Positions 1 to 8,946 of a stretch of DNA of 64,000 nt are shown piece after piece. Within the stretch, counting starts at the first letter, position 1; every line of letters begins with the position of its first letter. The stretch covers positions 1-64,000 of the forward strand of contig JBCCXT010000015.1 of the NCBI GenBank assembly GCA_039191215.1, read 5' to 3'. Source of the DNA: HKCCE3408 sp039191215. GTDB taxonomy: Bacteria > Pseudomonadota > Alphaproteobacteria > Rhodobacterales > Rhodobacteraceae. The translations under genes and the position numbers were made by a program. Below the pieces are notes generated by a model, which worked only from the letters and a program-made list of their open reading frames with translations, was not told where the DNA came from and did no database searches.

Positions 1-137
1 CGGCCCTCGCGCACGGTCTGACGGATGCGGCTGACCTTCGCCTCGGAGGTCAGCGCCTCCCAGGCTGCCGTGGCGGTGCGGTCGAAATAAGCCTCGACCC
101 GGTCGCGCGTTGCGTCATATGTGCGCGTGTCGGCCAT
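1..137 (-). CDS. bchM: Mg-protoporphyrin IX methyltransferase BchM (N-terminal 45 codons only)
   Basis: This gene runs off the left edge; only the N-terminus is visible, beginning M-A-D-T-R-T-Y-D with a following F-D-R-T segment typical of BchM. BchM transfers a methyl group from S-adenosylmethionine to the 13-propionate of Mg-protoporphyrin IX, the step after magnesium chelatase in bacteriochlorophyll synthesis. The ATG (complement of 135-137) overlaps the bchL stop by one base (TGATG), which indicates translational coupling as last visible gene of bchFNBHLM. The call rests on the short N-terminus plus the conserved position after bchL; the methyltransferase fold lies outside the window. Confidence 0.85.
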   Translation of the reverse strand, partial: MADTRTYDATRDRVEAYFDRTATAAWEALTSEAKVSRIRQTVREG

Positions 138-1096
138 CAATCAAAGCCCAGGAGTTCGAAAATGTCGCGATCGGGCAACGGATCGGGTGCCAAGGGTTCC
201 GTGCCGTTCCACAAGGTTTCCGCCAAGCGGACATAACCTTTGCGCGCCTCGACGATGTCATCCTCGTCTGGCATCTCAAACAGCGTTTTCTTCTTCAGCC
301 GCGACCGCCGGATGGCGTCGAAATCGGGCATGTGCACAAGGCGCTTAAAGCCCACCGTATCGCAATAGCGGTCGATCTCATCGGTATCGCGGCTGCGATT
401 GGCCACACAGCCTGCAAGCCGGACATTGTAGTTCTTTGACTTGGCCTGCACGGCGGCAATGATCCGGTTCATCGCGTAGATCGAGTCGAAATCGTTTGCC
501 GTCACGATCACGGCGCGATCGGCATGCTGTAACGGGGCTGCAAACCCACCGCAGACAACGTCACCCAGCACATCGAAGATCACGACATCGGTGTCTTCTA
601 GCATGTGGTGCTGCTTGAGCAATTTGACGGTTTGGCCAACGACATAGCCGCCACAGCCGGTGCCGGCAGGCGGGCCTCCCGCCTCGACACATTGCACACC
701 GTTGAAACCTTGCGTGACAAAGTCTTCGGGGCGCAGCTCCTCGGCATGGAAATCGACCTCTTTGAGGATGTCGATCACGGTTGGCTGAAGATGCCCCGTC
801 AGGGTGAACGTGCTGTCATGTTTCGGGTCGCAGCCGATTTGCAGCACCCGCTTGCCAAGCGTCGAAAACGCCACCGACAGGTTCGACGAGGTTGTCGATT
901 TGCCAATCCCGCCCTTGCCGTAGACCGAAAACACCTTCGCCCCTTCGATCTTCATCGACGCGTCTTGATGCACCTGGACCGATCCGTCCCCATCCTCGCC
1001 GCGTTTCAGAACAGGCGTCGGCAGGCCGCGGGCGCGCAAGCCTTCAACCTCGCGGGCATTGGCACGGGCTGCGGGGGGCTGTTTTGCATCTAACAT
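137..1096 (-). CDS. bchL: Light-independent protochlorophyllide reductase, iron protein BchL
   Basis: NifH-like ATPase that passes electrons to the BchN-BchB catalytic component during dark reduction of protochlorophyllide. The P-loop GKGGIGKST is near residues 60-68. The two cysteines that hold the inter-subunit 4Fe-4S cluster are visible at about 148 (GTGCGG) and 182 (DVVCGG). I chose the ATG at 1096 (M-L-D-A-K-Q, 319 aa): a GGAGGA motif lies about 9 bases upstream, whereas the ATG at 1105 sits directly on that motif. A longer open frame extends into bchH and is not needed. The gene begins 14 bases after bchH ends and its stop overlaps the bchM start. Confidence 0.97.
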   Translation of the reverse strand: MLDAKQPPAARANAREVEGLRARGLPTPVLKRGEDGDGSVQVHQDASMKIEGAKVFSVYGKGGIGKSTTSSNLSVAFSTLGKRVLQIGCDPKHDSTFTLTGHLQPTVIDILKEVDFHAEELRPEDFVTQGFNGVQCVEAGGPPAGTGCGGYVVGQTVKLLKQHHMLEDTDVVIFDVLGDVVCGGFAAPLQHADRAVIVTANDFDSIYAMNRIIAAVQAKSKNYNVRLAGCVANRSRDTDEIDRYCDTVGFKRLVHMPDFDAIRRSRLKKKTLFEMPDEDDIVEARKGYVRLAETLWNGTEPLAPDPLPDRDIFELLGFD

Positions 1097-1110
1097 TATG
1101 CCCATTCCTC

Positions 1111-4100
1111 CTATTCCGCCGCCGGGGCGGCCACGCCTTCGAGGCGATCTTCGATTTCGTCCGCACCATCCATCAGGGCGGCGAGTGTGTCTTCGTCCGG
1201 TTGCCAATAGGCCCGGTCGGCGGCTTCGATCAGCCGCCCGGCCATCCGTGCAGAGGCTTGCGGGTTCAGCGCGGCAAGGCGCTGGCGCATCTCATCATCA
1301 AGCACGAATGTCTCGGACAGGCGCTGATAGACCCAAGGCTCGACCTGTCCGGTTGTCGCTGACCAACCGAGCGTGTTGGTCACTTGCGCCTCGATCTGGC
1401 GCACGCCCTCGTGGCCGTGCTTGAGCAAGCTTTCGAACCATTTCGGGTTGAGACTGCGGGAACGGGTTTCGAGTGCTACCTGATCCTGCAAAGTGCGCAC
1501 TTTGCCCTCACCACGGGTCTGGTCGCCGATGAAAACCGGCGGCTCGGCGCCGCGCACGCGTTTCACGGCACGGCTGATCCCGCCAAGCGTGTCGAAATAA
1601 TGATCGACCGTGGTCACCCCCAATTCGACGCTTTCGAGGTTTTGGTAGGCCAGGTCCACATCGCCCAGGGCTGCTTTCAGCAATTCGGCATGTTTGGCGG
1701 GTTTGCCATCGCGGCCATAGGCAAAACTTTTGCGTGCCTCATAGGCGTCGGCCAGTTCATCCTCCTGCCCCCAGGCGGATTGGTCAACCAGCACGTTGAC
1801 ATTGGCGCCATACGCCCCTTCGGCATTGGAAAAGACCCGCAAAGCAGCGGTTTCCAGGTCGACATTCATACGCTCGGCATAAGCCAGCGCATGGGCTCGG
1901 ACGAAATTCTGCGCCAAGGGCTCGTCGGCGCTGGCGGCTTTCCAGGCCGCCTCAGCCAACATGCGGGTCTGCAGCGGCAGCAGGTCGCGGAAGATGCCCG
2001 AAAGCGTCATCACCACATCGATGCGGGGCCGGCCGAGCTCGGATAGCGGCACCAGATCCGCCCCGGCAAGTCGGCCATAGCTGTCAAAGCGCGGCACCGC
2101 GCCCAGCAAGGCAAGCGCCTGGGCCACCGGTCCGCCATCGGATTTGATGTTGTCTGAGCCCCACAGAACCAAAGCCACGCTGCGCGGCATCTCATCGGCG
2201 GCGGCAAGCAGGCGTTCGGCCTGTTTGGCGCCGTCCGCGAGCGCGTATGCCGTGGGCATCCGGAACGGGTCAAAGGCATGAATGTTTCGGCCCGTCGGCA
2301 GGATCTCAGGGCTGCGGATCAGATCGCCGCCCGGGACGGGTGGGATAAAGCGCGCCCGAAGCGCCCGCAGCAATGCCGGCACTTCGCTGTCTTGGCGCAG
2401 ATGCTGAGCCACAGCTTCGCGATCTGTGCCATCCGGCAGGGCGGCAAGTTGCTCAACCAGAGCTTTGGGATCCATCGTCTGGCCCACGACATGCAGCCCG
2501 TCCGGGATCAGCGCCTCTTCGGTCTCCAGCAGCTTCAACCACAGCGCATCAGGCTCTGTGCCGCCAAGATCGACCGCTTCGGCCTGATCGGCAATGAGGG
2601 CTTTCAATTCGTCTCTATCCTGCGCGTTTGGGTCTAAAGAGCGCCACCGCTTCAAGCTGTCTTTCAATTCGATCAGGCCTTTATAGAGACCTGCAGCCGC
2701 AAGCGGCGGCGTCAAATGGGTAACCGTCACCGCATTGGCGCGCCGCTTGGCAAGCGTCGCTTCAGAGGGGTTGTTGGCGGCATAAAGGTAGATGTTGGGC
2801 AGATCACCGATCAGGCGGTCCGGCCAATCGCGACCGCTGAGGCCCGCCTGCTTGCCCGGCATAAACTCCAGCGCGCCATGCATACCGAAATGCAAAACAG
2901 CATCGGCCCGGAAATCTTCGCGGATCCAGCGGTAGAAGGTCGAAAACGCATGTGTCGGCGCAAATCCTGCCTCAAACAGCAGGCGCATCGGATCCCCTTC
3001 ATAACCGAAGACCGGCTGCACGCCGACAAAGACATTGCCGAATTTCGCACCCAGCACGAAAACACCCGACCCGTCGGTCTGATGACGACCGGGTGCGGGG
3101 CCCCAAACAGCCTCGATCTCGGCCAGATGCGGCTCCGTTGCCACAATGTCTTCGGCGCTGACCCGCGCAGCCACATTGGCAGGCTGGCCATAACGCGCCG
3201 CACTGCCCGACAGGATCTCATCGCGCAATGCCTCAACACCAGCGGGCAGATCAACATCATACCCATCCTCGCGCATCGCGGCGAGCGTATTCCAAAGCGA
3301 GTTGAAAACCGACAGATGCGCCGCTGTCCCGACCGCGCCGGCATTCGGCGGAAAGCCATAGATGACAATGGCCACGCGCTTGTCTGCATTGGCCAGGCGG
3401 TAAAGGCGCGCACGCGCGGCAACCCGCCGGGCAAGTGCAGCCACACGTTCCTCACAAGGCGCCATCGAGCGCTCCGCCCCGCCTTTGCGGCCGGCAAAAA
3501 CGGTGGGGCTGGTGGCGCCATCAATCTCTGGCAGCGCCACCAGCATTGTGGTTTCAACGGGGCTCAGCCCGGTGCCGCTCGCCTCCCATTGCGGCAGCGT
3601 TTGAAACTCGATCGGATGGGCTGCGATGTAAGGCACGTCAAGCGATTGCAGGATGCCAACCGCGGCCTCGCTGTCATTATAGGCCGGCCCGCCGATTAAG
3701 CTGAAACCGGTCAGCGACAACAGCGCATCGATCTTGGCATCCTTCAGATAGGCCTCAATCGCCGGGCGGGCATCAAGTCCGCCAGCGAATGTCGGGATGA
3801 CCCGCAGGCCCTGGCCCTCTAGCGCCCGGATCACCGCATCATAATGCGCCGTGTCAGAGGCCAGCACATAGCTGCGCATGAGCAAAAGACCGACCGTACC
3901 GGAGGAATGCTCGGGCGCAGGAAGGTCTGCTGCATCGGTGGCGATACAATGCCCGGGAAGATCGGGATGGTAGAGCCCGACATCTGGGTAATCGATCGGC
4001 GGTGCGGCATCGGCTTTGGGCAGTCCGGTCGCATAGCGGCCGACGAGAAATCGGACCATCTGTTCGACATTGTCGTCCGACCCGCCAAGCCAGTATTGCA

Positions 4101-4620
4101 TGACCAGGAACCAGGCGCGCAGGTCCTGCGCCTTGCCCGGAATGTAGCGCAGGATCTTGGGCAGGCGACGCAACATGCGCATCTGCTTGGCGCCGGAATT
4201 GGCCGAAGGCGCCTTTGATCCGCGCAGTTTTCTGAGCAACCGCATCGCGCCGGATGCGGGCTGTGACATATCGAGATCACCCATCCGGGTGAGCCCGACA
4301 ATTTCTGGCGCTGAAATGATGCCGATGATCGCGTCACAATCGTCGCGGCGGGCCTTCAGGCTCGGCAAGATCGCGCGGATATGTTCCTCGATGAACAACA
4401 GATTGATCAGCACGATATCTGCTGACGCCACCGCCTCGTGCGCCTCCTCAAGCGCCTCGGGTGTCTCAGCCCATTCGGCAGCGGCATGCACGCTGACGCG
4501 CAAACCCGGGAATACCGGCGCCAACCGGGCGGCCACGCGAGCGGCGGGCCCGGCGGCGTGGGCATCGAGCGTGACGATCACCACGCTATAGCCGAACTTA
4601 TGATCGCCGCTATCGCGCAT
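1111..4620 (-). CDS. bchH: Magnesium chelatase subunit BchH
   Basis: The large, porphyrin-binding subunit of magnesium chelatase (1169 aa, normal for the family). With BchI and BchD it inserts Mg2+ into protoporphyrin IX, the committed step towards bacteriochlorophyll. The sequence is a full-length CobN/BchH-type protein starting M-R-D-S-G-D-H-K. The ATG at 4620 overlaps the end of bchB by 11 bases, so an upstream in-frame start inside bchB is unlikely. bchI and bchD, which encode the AAA+ motor subunits, are not in this window. The gene lies in the bchFNBHLM run, probably driven from the PpsR-controlled promoter upstream of bchF. Confidence 0.97.
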   Translation of the reverse strand: MRDSGDHKFGYSVVIVTLDAHAAGPAARVAARLAPVFPGLRVSVHAAAEWAETPEALEEAHEAVASADIVLINLLFIEEHIRAILPSLKARRDDCDAIIGIISAPEIVGLTRMGDLDMSQPASGAMRLLRKLRGSKAPSANSGAKQMRMLRRLPKILRYIPGKAQDLRAWFLVMQYWLGGSDDNVEQMVRFLVGRYATGLPKADAAPPIDYPDVGLYHPDLPGHCIATDAADLPAPEHSSGTVGLLLMRSYVLASDTAHYDAVIRALEGQGLRVIPTFAGGLDARPAIEAYLKDAKIDALLSLTGFSLIGGPAYNDSEAAVGILQSLDVPYIAAHPIEFQTLPQWEASGTGLSPVETTMLVALPEIDGATSPTVFAGRKGGAERSMAPCEERVAALARRVAARARLYRLANADKRVAIVIYGFPPNAGAVGTAAHLSVFNSLWNTLAAMREDGYDVDLPAGVEALRDEILSGSAARYGQPANVAARVSAEDIVATEPHLAEIEAVWGPAPGRHQTDGSGVFVLGAKFGNVFVGVQPVFGYEGDPMRLLFEAGFAPTHAFSTFYRWIREDFRADAVLHFGMHGALEFMPGKQAGLSGRDWPDRLIGDLPNIYLYAANNPSEATLAKRRANAVTVTHLTPPLAAAGLYKGLIELKDSLKRWRSLDPNAQDRDELKALIADQAEAVDLGGTEPDALWLKLLETEEALIPDGLHVVGQTMDPKALVEQLAALPDGTDREAVAQHLRQDSEVPALLRALRARFIPPVPGGDLIRSPEILPTGRNIHAFDPFRMPTAYALADGAKQAERLLAAADEMPRSVALVLWGSDNIKSDGGPVAQALALLGAVPRFDSYGRLAGADLVPLSELGRPRIDVVMTLSGIFRDLLPLQTRMLAEAAWKAASADEPLAQNFVRAHALAYAERMNVDLETAALRVFSNAEGAYGANVNVLVDQSAWGQEDELADAYEARKSFAYGRDGKPAKHAELLKAALGDVDLAYQNLESVELGVTTVDHYFDTLGGISRAVKRVRGAEPPVFIGDQTRGEGKVRTLQDQVALETRSRSLNPKWFESLLKHGHEGVRQIEAQVTNTLGWSATTGQVEPWVYQRLSETFVLDDEMRQRLAALNPQASARMAGRLIEAADRAYWQPDEDTLAALMDGADEIEDRLEGVAAPAAE

Positions 4621-6121
4621 AATGGGCCTTGGCCTCGTAAAGCGTCTCAACCGTGATCTCGGCCACGCCACGCTCGGCTGCATAGATCTCGGTGTTGCGG
4701 CGCGCCTTGCCGCGCACGAAGAAGGGGATCTTCTTCAATTCGCGTTCAGCAGCGCCTTCCCAGATCGCGTCGCCAACCGGGGCATTTGCAATCTGAGGGA
4801 TCGCAGCGCCCGCTTCCGCGGCATGGTGGCTTGGCCCGGCCTGGTCGTTGAATTCAAAGTCATCGCGGAACATCGCCAAAAGATGCTCTTCCAGCCCCAT
4901 GACCAGCGGGTGCACCAGCGTGTCAAACAGAACGTTCGCGCCTTCCCACCCTGCCACGGGTGCGTAACGCGCGGGAAAATCCTGCACATGGACCGGCGCG
5001 GAAATAACCGCGCAGGGGATGCCGAGCCGCTTGCCGATGTGGCGCTCCATCTGGGTGCCGAGGATCAGCTCCGGTGCGGCATCGGCAATCGCGCGCTCGA
5101 CCTCCAGATAGTCATCGGTGATCAGCGCATCACAGCCATATTCCTTGGCCAAAGCGCGGATCGGTCGGGCGTATTCTCGGTTGTAGCAGCCAAGCCCGAC
5201 CACCTCGAAGCCGATCTCATCGCGGGCCACGCGGGCCATCGCCGCAACATGGGTCGCGGCGCCAAAAAGAAACACACGTTTGCCGGTCAGATAGGTGCTG
5301 TCGACAGAGCGGGACCACCAGGGCAAACGCAGGCGCGTGACGTCCATTTTAGGCTCTACACCGCAGATCTGAGCCAGTTCAGCGACAAATTCCTCAGTCG
5401 CACCGACGCCGATGGGCACCTTTGTTGTCCAGGGTTGGTCGAAGGCCTTTTTCAGGTGCCGCGCCGCGGTTTCAGCGTGTTCGGGGTAAAGCAACACATT
5501 GGCATGCGCTGCCCCCATCCGGGCGATATCAGCAGGAGACGCACCAAAGGGTGCCACGACATTTACGTCGATCCCCATCTCATGCAGCAGACCTTCGACC
5601 TCGGTGATGTCATCGCGGTGGCGAAAGCCAAGTGCCGTGGGGCCCAGGATGTTGACGCTTGGACGCGCGGTGCGGTCGATCGGCCGGGCAAGGTGGCGCA
5701 CAAGCTGAAAGAACGTCTCGTCGGTGCCGAAGTTTTCCTTGCGCTGGTAGCTCGGCAATTCAAGCGGGATGACCGGGACGGGAAGGCCGAGCGCTTCGGC
5801 CAGGCCGCCAGGATCGTCCTGGATCAACTCCGCCGTGCAGGACGCGCCAACAATCAGCGCCTCAGGCTTGAACCGGTCGTAGGCGTCGCGGCAGGCGTCG
5901 CGGAAAAGGCTTGCCGTATCAGAGCCCAGATCGCGGTCTTGAAACGTGGTGTAAGTGACGGGCGGACGGTGATCGCGCCGTTCGATCATGGTGAACAGCA
6001 GATCAGCGTAGGTATCGCCCTGCGGCGCGTGCAGCACGAAATGCAGACCCTTCATCGCGGTGGCAACGCGCATCGCGCCGACATGGGGCGGGCCTTCATA
6101 TGTCCAGACGCTCAACTTCAT
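4610..6121 (-). CDS. bchB: Light-independent protochlorophyllide reductase subunit B
   Basis: One half of the NifDK-like catalytic heterotetramer that reduces ring D of protochlorophyllide without light. The protein is 503 aa and full length. The N-terminus (M-K-L-S-V-W-T-Y-E-G-P-P-H) is typical of BchB, and an aspartate falls at residue 36, the position of the unusual Asp ligand to the NB-cluster described for BchB. The ATG overlaps the bchN stop as ATGA (6118-6121) and the end overlaps the bchH start, consistent with a tightly coupled operon. The C-terminal part carries the small domain typical of the family. Confidence 0.97.
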   Translation of the reverse strand: MKLSVWTYEGPPHVGAMRVATAMKGLHFVLHAPQGDTYADLLFTMIERRDHRPPVTYTTFQDRDLGSDTASLFRDACRDAYDRFKPEALIVGASCTAELIQDDPGGLAEALGLPVPVIPLELPSYQRKENFGTDETFFQLVRHLARPIDRTARPSVNILGPTALGFRHRDDITEVEGLLHEMGIDVNVVAPFGASPADIARMGAAHANVLLYPEHAETAARHLKKAFDQPWTTKVPIGVGATEEFVAELAQICGVEPKMDVTRLRLPWWSRSVDSTYLTGKRVFLFGAATHVAAMARVARDEIGFEVVGLGCYNREYARPIRALAKEYGCDALITDDYLEVERAIADAAPELILGTQMERHIGKRLGIPCAVISAPVHVQDFPARYAPVAGWEGANVLFDTLVHPLVMGLEEHLLAMFRDDFEFNDQAGPSHHAAEAGAAIPQIANAPVGDAIWEGAAERELKKIPFFVRGKARRNTEIYAAERGVAEITVETLYEAKAHYAR

Positions 6122-7389
6122 GACCGGGCCGCAAAGTTGAGGCCAGCACGGCGCCGAAGCGGGCGGGCGAATAGGCCGGCCAGATCACCTGCCTGTTCGT
6201 AAAAATGCACCGGCGTGAAAACCAGCTCGATGGCCCATTTTGTCGTCAGCCCCTGCGCCTCAAGCGGGTTGGCAAGCCCCAGACCGCAGACAGTCAGGTC
6301 GGGCCGGGCGGCGCAGGCGCGGTCAAGCTGGCGGTCGACATCCTGGCCCTCTGATATCGTCGGCCCGGGTGCGATCAGATCCAAATCGGCGCTGGCCAGG
6401 CCACTGTGAATGAACGGCGCCCCGATCTCGATTGCCTGCATCCCGCATTCACGGGTCAAAAAGCGCGCCAGGGGAATCTCAAGCTGGCTGTCGGGGAAAA
6501 AGAAGATCGACTTGCCCTGCAAGGTCTCCGCCGCGGCGGTGATGGCCTTGCGCGCGCGGGCGCGCGGCGCGGCTGTGACGCGATCCACGATGCAGCGATC
6601 AATGCCAAACGCATCAGCGATGGCGGTCAGCCAGGCGGTTGTGCCCTCCTCGCCAAAGGGGAAGGGCGCGGCAATGCGATGGGCGCCGCGCCGGTCAAGC
6701 GCGGCGGATGTATCACCCAAAAATGGCTGCAGCAGAGCATACCGGGTGTTTGGCCCCACAGCCGGCACATCATCGGCGCGCCGCGCGGGCAGTACCCGGA
6801 CCGGGCCTATGCCCAAATCGGCCAGGAGACCAAGCGCCTGGTCTTCAACGACATCGGGCAGGGCGCCGACAAGCAAGAGTTCGGCCGCATCGGTCTGCGG
6901 AAGGGTCGGAACCATCGCCGCCAGGCAGGTATCTTCGCCTTGCGTGAAGGTGGTCTCAATCCCGGAACCTGAGTAATTCAACACCCGGACATGCGGTGCA
7001 TGGGCAGCACTCAGCCGTTCGGCGGCTTTGGCCAGATCAAGCTTGATGACCTCGGACGGGCACGAACCCACAAGGAACAACTGGCGGATATCGGGCCTGC
7101 GCTCCAGCAGTCGCGCGACCTCACGGTCAAGCTCGTCATTGGCGTCGGCCAGACCGGCAAGATCGGCCTCTTCCAGGATCGCTGTGCCAAAGCGTGGCTC
7201 GGCAAAGATCATCACCCCCGCCGCCGATTGCAGCAGATGCGCACAGGTGCGGGAGCCAACCACCAAAAAGAACGCATCCTGCATCTTACGGTGAAGCCAG
7301 ATGATCCCCGTCAGCCCGCAAAACACCTCTCTCTGGCCGCGTTCGCGTAAGATCGGTGCATCATGGCAGGAGACGGCCAGGTCCTTCAT
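6118..7389 (-). CDS. bchN: Light-independent protochlorophyllide reductase subunit N
   Basis: NifD-like partner of BchB; it provides three cysteine ligands of the NB 4Fe-4S cluster and part of the protochlorophyllide pocket. Cysteines are visible at about 24 (VFCGLTG), 49 (GSRTCAH) and 110 (VGSCPSE), as in the family. The length is 423 aa. The start ATG overlaps the bchF stop as ATGA (7386-7389). Dark protochlorophyllide reductase is oxygen-sensitive, so PpsR repression of this operon under oxygen fits its chemistry. Confidence 0.97.
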   Translation of the reverse strand: MKDLAVSCHDAPILRERGQREVFCGLTGIIWLHRKMQDAFFLVVGSRTCAHLLQSAAGVMIFAEPRFGTAILEEADLAGLADANDELDREVARLLERRPDIRQLFLVGSCPSEVIKLDLAKAAERLSAAHAPHVRVLNYSGSGIETTFTQGEDTCLAAMVPTLPQTDAAELLLVGALPDVVEDQALGLLADLGIGPVRVLPARRADDVPAVGPNTRYALLQPFLGDTSAALDRRGAHRIAAPFPFGEEGTTAWLTAIADAFGIDRCIVDRVTAAPRARARKAITAAAETLQGKSIFFFPDSQLEIPLARFLTRECGMQAIEIGAPFIHSGLASADLDLIAPGPTISEGQDVDRQLDRACAARPDLTVCGLGLANPLEAQGLTTKWAIELVFTPVHFYEQAGDLAGLFARPLRRRAGLNFAARS

Positions 7390-7865
7390 GCCGACGCCTC
7401 CATACGGGCGCGGCGCAGCTTGAGAAGGAATTGCGCGGCATTGATGACGTAAGCCGTATAAGCGGCCAGCGCGAGGGCCATTTGCGTTCCCGCCGGCTCA
7501 CCGTTGAGCAGCGCCCAGATATAGGCCAGGTGCAGCGCAATTACAGCAAAACTGAAGACATCTTCCCAGAAAAACGCCGGTGCGAAAAGCCAGCGTCCGA
7601 AGACGACTTTTTCCCAGATTGAACCGGTGACCATGATGGTCAGAAGCAGCGTCGTCTTCAAAACGATGGACATGGTCGCCGCGGCGTAGCCCTGCCCGGT
7701 TGCCAAAAACCAAAGCACCAAAGCCAGCGAGACAAGGAACACAATAAATTGTAACGGGGCCAGAACCGCCTGAACTTGCGTCCAGATCGTTTCGTCCCTC
7801 CTTCGCCGCTCCTCGGGGCTGTAAAGCCCGCTGGACGGTGAGTTTGTCAGGATTTCCGAAGGCAT
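7386..7865 (-). CDS. bchF: 3-vinyl bacteriochlorophyllide hydratase BchF
   Basis: Small membrane protein (159 aa) that hydrates the C3 vinyl group of (bacterio)chlorophyllide, on the path to the 3-acetyl group of bacteriochlorophyll a. It shows an N-terminal R-R-R-R-D-E segment, then several hydrophobic spans, with FFWEDVFS in the middle, as in BchF of purple bacteria. It is the first gene of bchF-N-B-H-L-M. The 280-bp region to the divergent ppaA contains two perfect PpsR boxes, so oxygen- and light-dependent repression of the whole operon is likely. Confidence 0.95.
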   Translation of the reverse strand: MPSEILTNSPSSGLYSPEERRRRDETIWTQVQAVLAPLQFIVFLVSLALVLWFLATGQGYAAATMSIVLKTTLLLTIMVTGSIWEKVVFGRWLFAPAFFWEDVFSFAVIALHLAYIWALLNGEPAGTQMALALAAYTAYVINAAQFLLKLRRARMEASA

Positions 7866-7920
7866 AGGTCTCCGACTCCCAATCGCTCTAGTGAAATAGC
7901 TAGCGGCCTGAAGACGAAAG

Positions 7921-7938
7921 TGTCAATCCAAACTTACA
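7921..7938. promoter_or_regulatory. PpsR/CrtJ box upstream of bchF
   Basis: Perfect TGT-N12-ACA palindrome (TGTCAATCCAAACTTACA), 55 bp upstream of the bchF start in the bchF-ppaA divergent region. PpsR dimers are known to bind this motif, usually in pairs, and to repress bch, crt and puc promoters under oxygen. A second box lies at 8014-8031. Confidence 0.85.
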
Positions 7939-8013
7939 CCTTTTTGGAAGCCTGGTTTGACATTTACGGGCCCGTTTAGGCCCTTCTTTGCAACGATGCC
8001 TGCTTTTACACGC

Positions 8014-8031
8014 TGTCAATTATATTTGACA
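8014..8031. promoter_or_regulatory. PpsR/CrtJ box between bchF and ppaA
   Basis: Perfect TGT-N12-ACA match, TGTCAATTATATTTGACA, itself almost fully palindromic (TGTCAA...TTGACA). It lies 93 bp from the box at 7921-7938 and 114 bp upstream of ppaA. The distance could allow DNA looping between the two sites or separate control of bchF and ppaA. Confidence 0.87.
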
Positions 8032-8145
8032 GATTGGGCTGTAAGGGCGACAGTGTTAACCGAAATATCCGGCCTACCGATAGCTTTGGGCCGCGCATCT
8101 CGGTGCGTCCCATGATTTTGCCGGTCCAACCAGCAAGTACGTATC

Positions 8146-8937
8146 ATGATCCAGCTTGACGGAAACGACCCAAGAGTTGATGACCCTGTCACCGCGCCAG
8201 AGGTCGAAATCCTCGCCGCACGCGCCCTGGCCATTCTGGCCACACGTGGCGCCCAGCAAAGTCCACGACTGGTCGAACGGCTTCGATTTCTGGCCGATGC
8301 GTTCATGGCCATGGATACCGATGCCAGCGTTGAGGCGTTGGAACGGGTGTTGGCGGACGGGGTCTCGATAGATGATGTGATCGACCACGTCATTCCGGAA
8401 GTTGCGCGGCTTGCGGGCAAACTATGGGCCGAGGATGACGTGAGCTTTGTTGATGTCTCCATCGCATCCGCGCGGTTGCAGGAAAGCGTGCGCCGCCTGC
8501 GTCGGCGTGAGCGTGGCAAGATGGATGTCGGCGGCGCAGAGGCTAATGTTTTGCTGATCGTGCCGCCCAGCGAAGAGCACACGCTTGGCATCTTCGTTGC
8601 TGCAGACCAGCTGCGGCGCATGGGCACGTCGGTCGAAATATCGATCGCAGAACGGCCGCGCGATATAGCCGGGCGGCTGAAGGCGAAAACCTACAAGCTT
8701 GTCGGGATCACCGCGTCGGGTCCCAGGACGCTTGCCTATGTGAAGGAACTTATAAAAACGGTCCGCCGGCACACCAAGGCATTCGTGCCGATTGCGCTTG
8801 GCGGCCCCATAATACTGAATGACGGGCTTGGACTGGACCAGCTCGGCGTCGAATTTGTGAGTGAAGATATACGCTTAACCGCACAGCGCTGCGGTCTGGC
8901 ATTGCGGGAGACAAACGCAACTGATGAAGTGGTTTAA
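8146..8937 (+). CDS. ppaA: PpaA/AerR-type photosynthesis regulator (cobalamin-binding domain)
   Basis: 263-aa regulator of the PpaA/AerR family, encoded immediately upstream of ppsR as in other Rhodobacterales. The N-terminal half is helical; the C-terminal half looks like a B12-binding Rossmann domain with EEHTLG around residues 143-148. The histidine (about H145) occupies the position of the cobalamin ligand in AerR. The family is known to antagonise PpsR/CrtJ in a light- and B12-dependent way. The ATG has no clear ribosome-binding site, so the exact start is less certain; AerR homologues are reported in long and short forms. It ends 9 bases before ppsR. Confidence 0.93.
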   Translation: MIQLDGNDPRVDDPVTAPEVEILAARALAILATRGAQQSPRLVERLRFLADAFMAMDTDASVEALERVLADGVSIDDVIDHVIPEVARLAGKLWAEDDVSFVDVSIASARLQESVRRLRRRERGKMDVGGAEANVLLIVPPSEEHTLGIFVAADQLRRMGTSVEISIAERPRDIAGRLKAKTYKLVGITASGPRTLAYVKELIKTVRRHTKAFVPIALGGPIILNDGLGLDQLGVEFVSEDIRLTAQRCGLALRETNATDEVV

Positions 8938-8946
8938 GAGCAGCTG

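Noticed and set aside
4622..6202. 526-codon open frame on the plus strand opposite bchB
   Set aside because: It is the antisense shadow of bchB in GC-rich DNA; no recognisable domain or ribosome site, and bchB is clearly the real gene.
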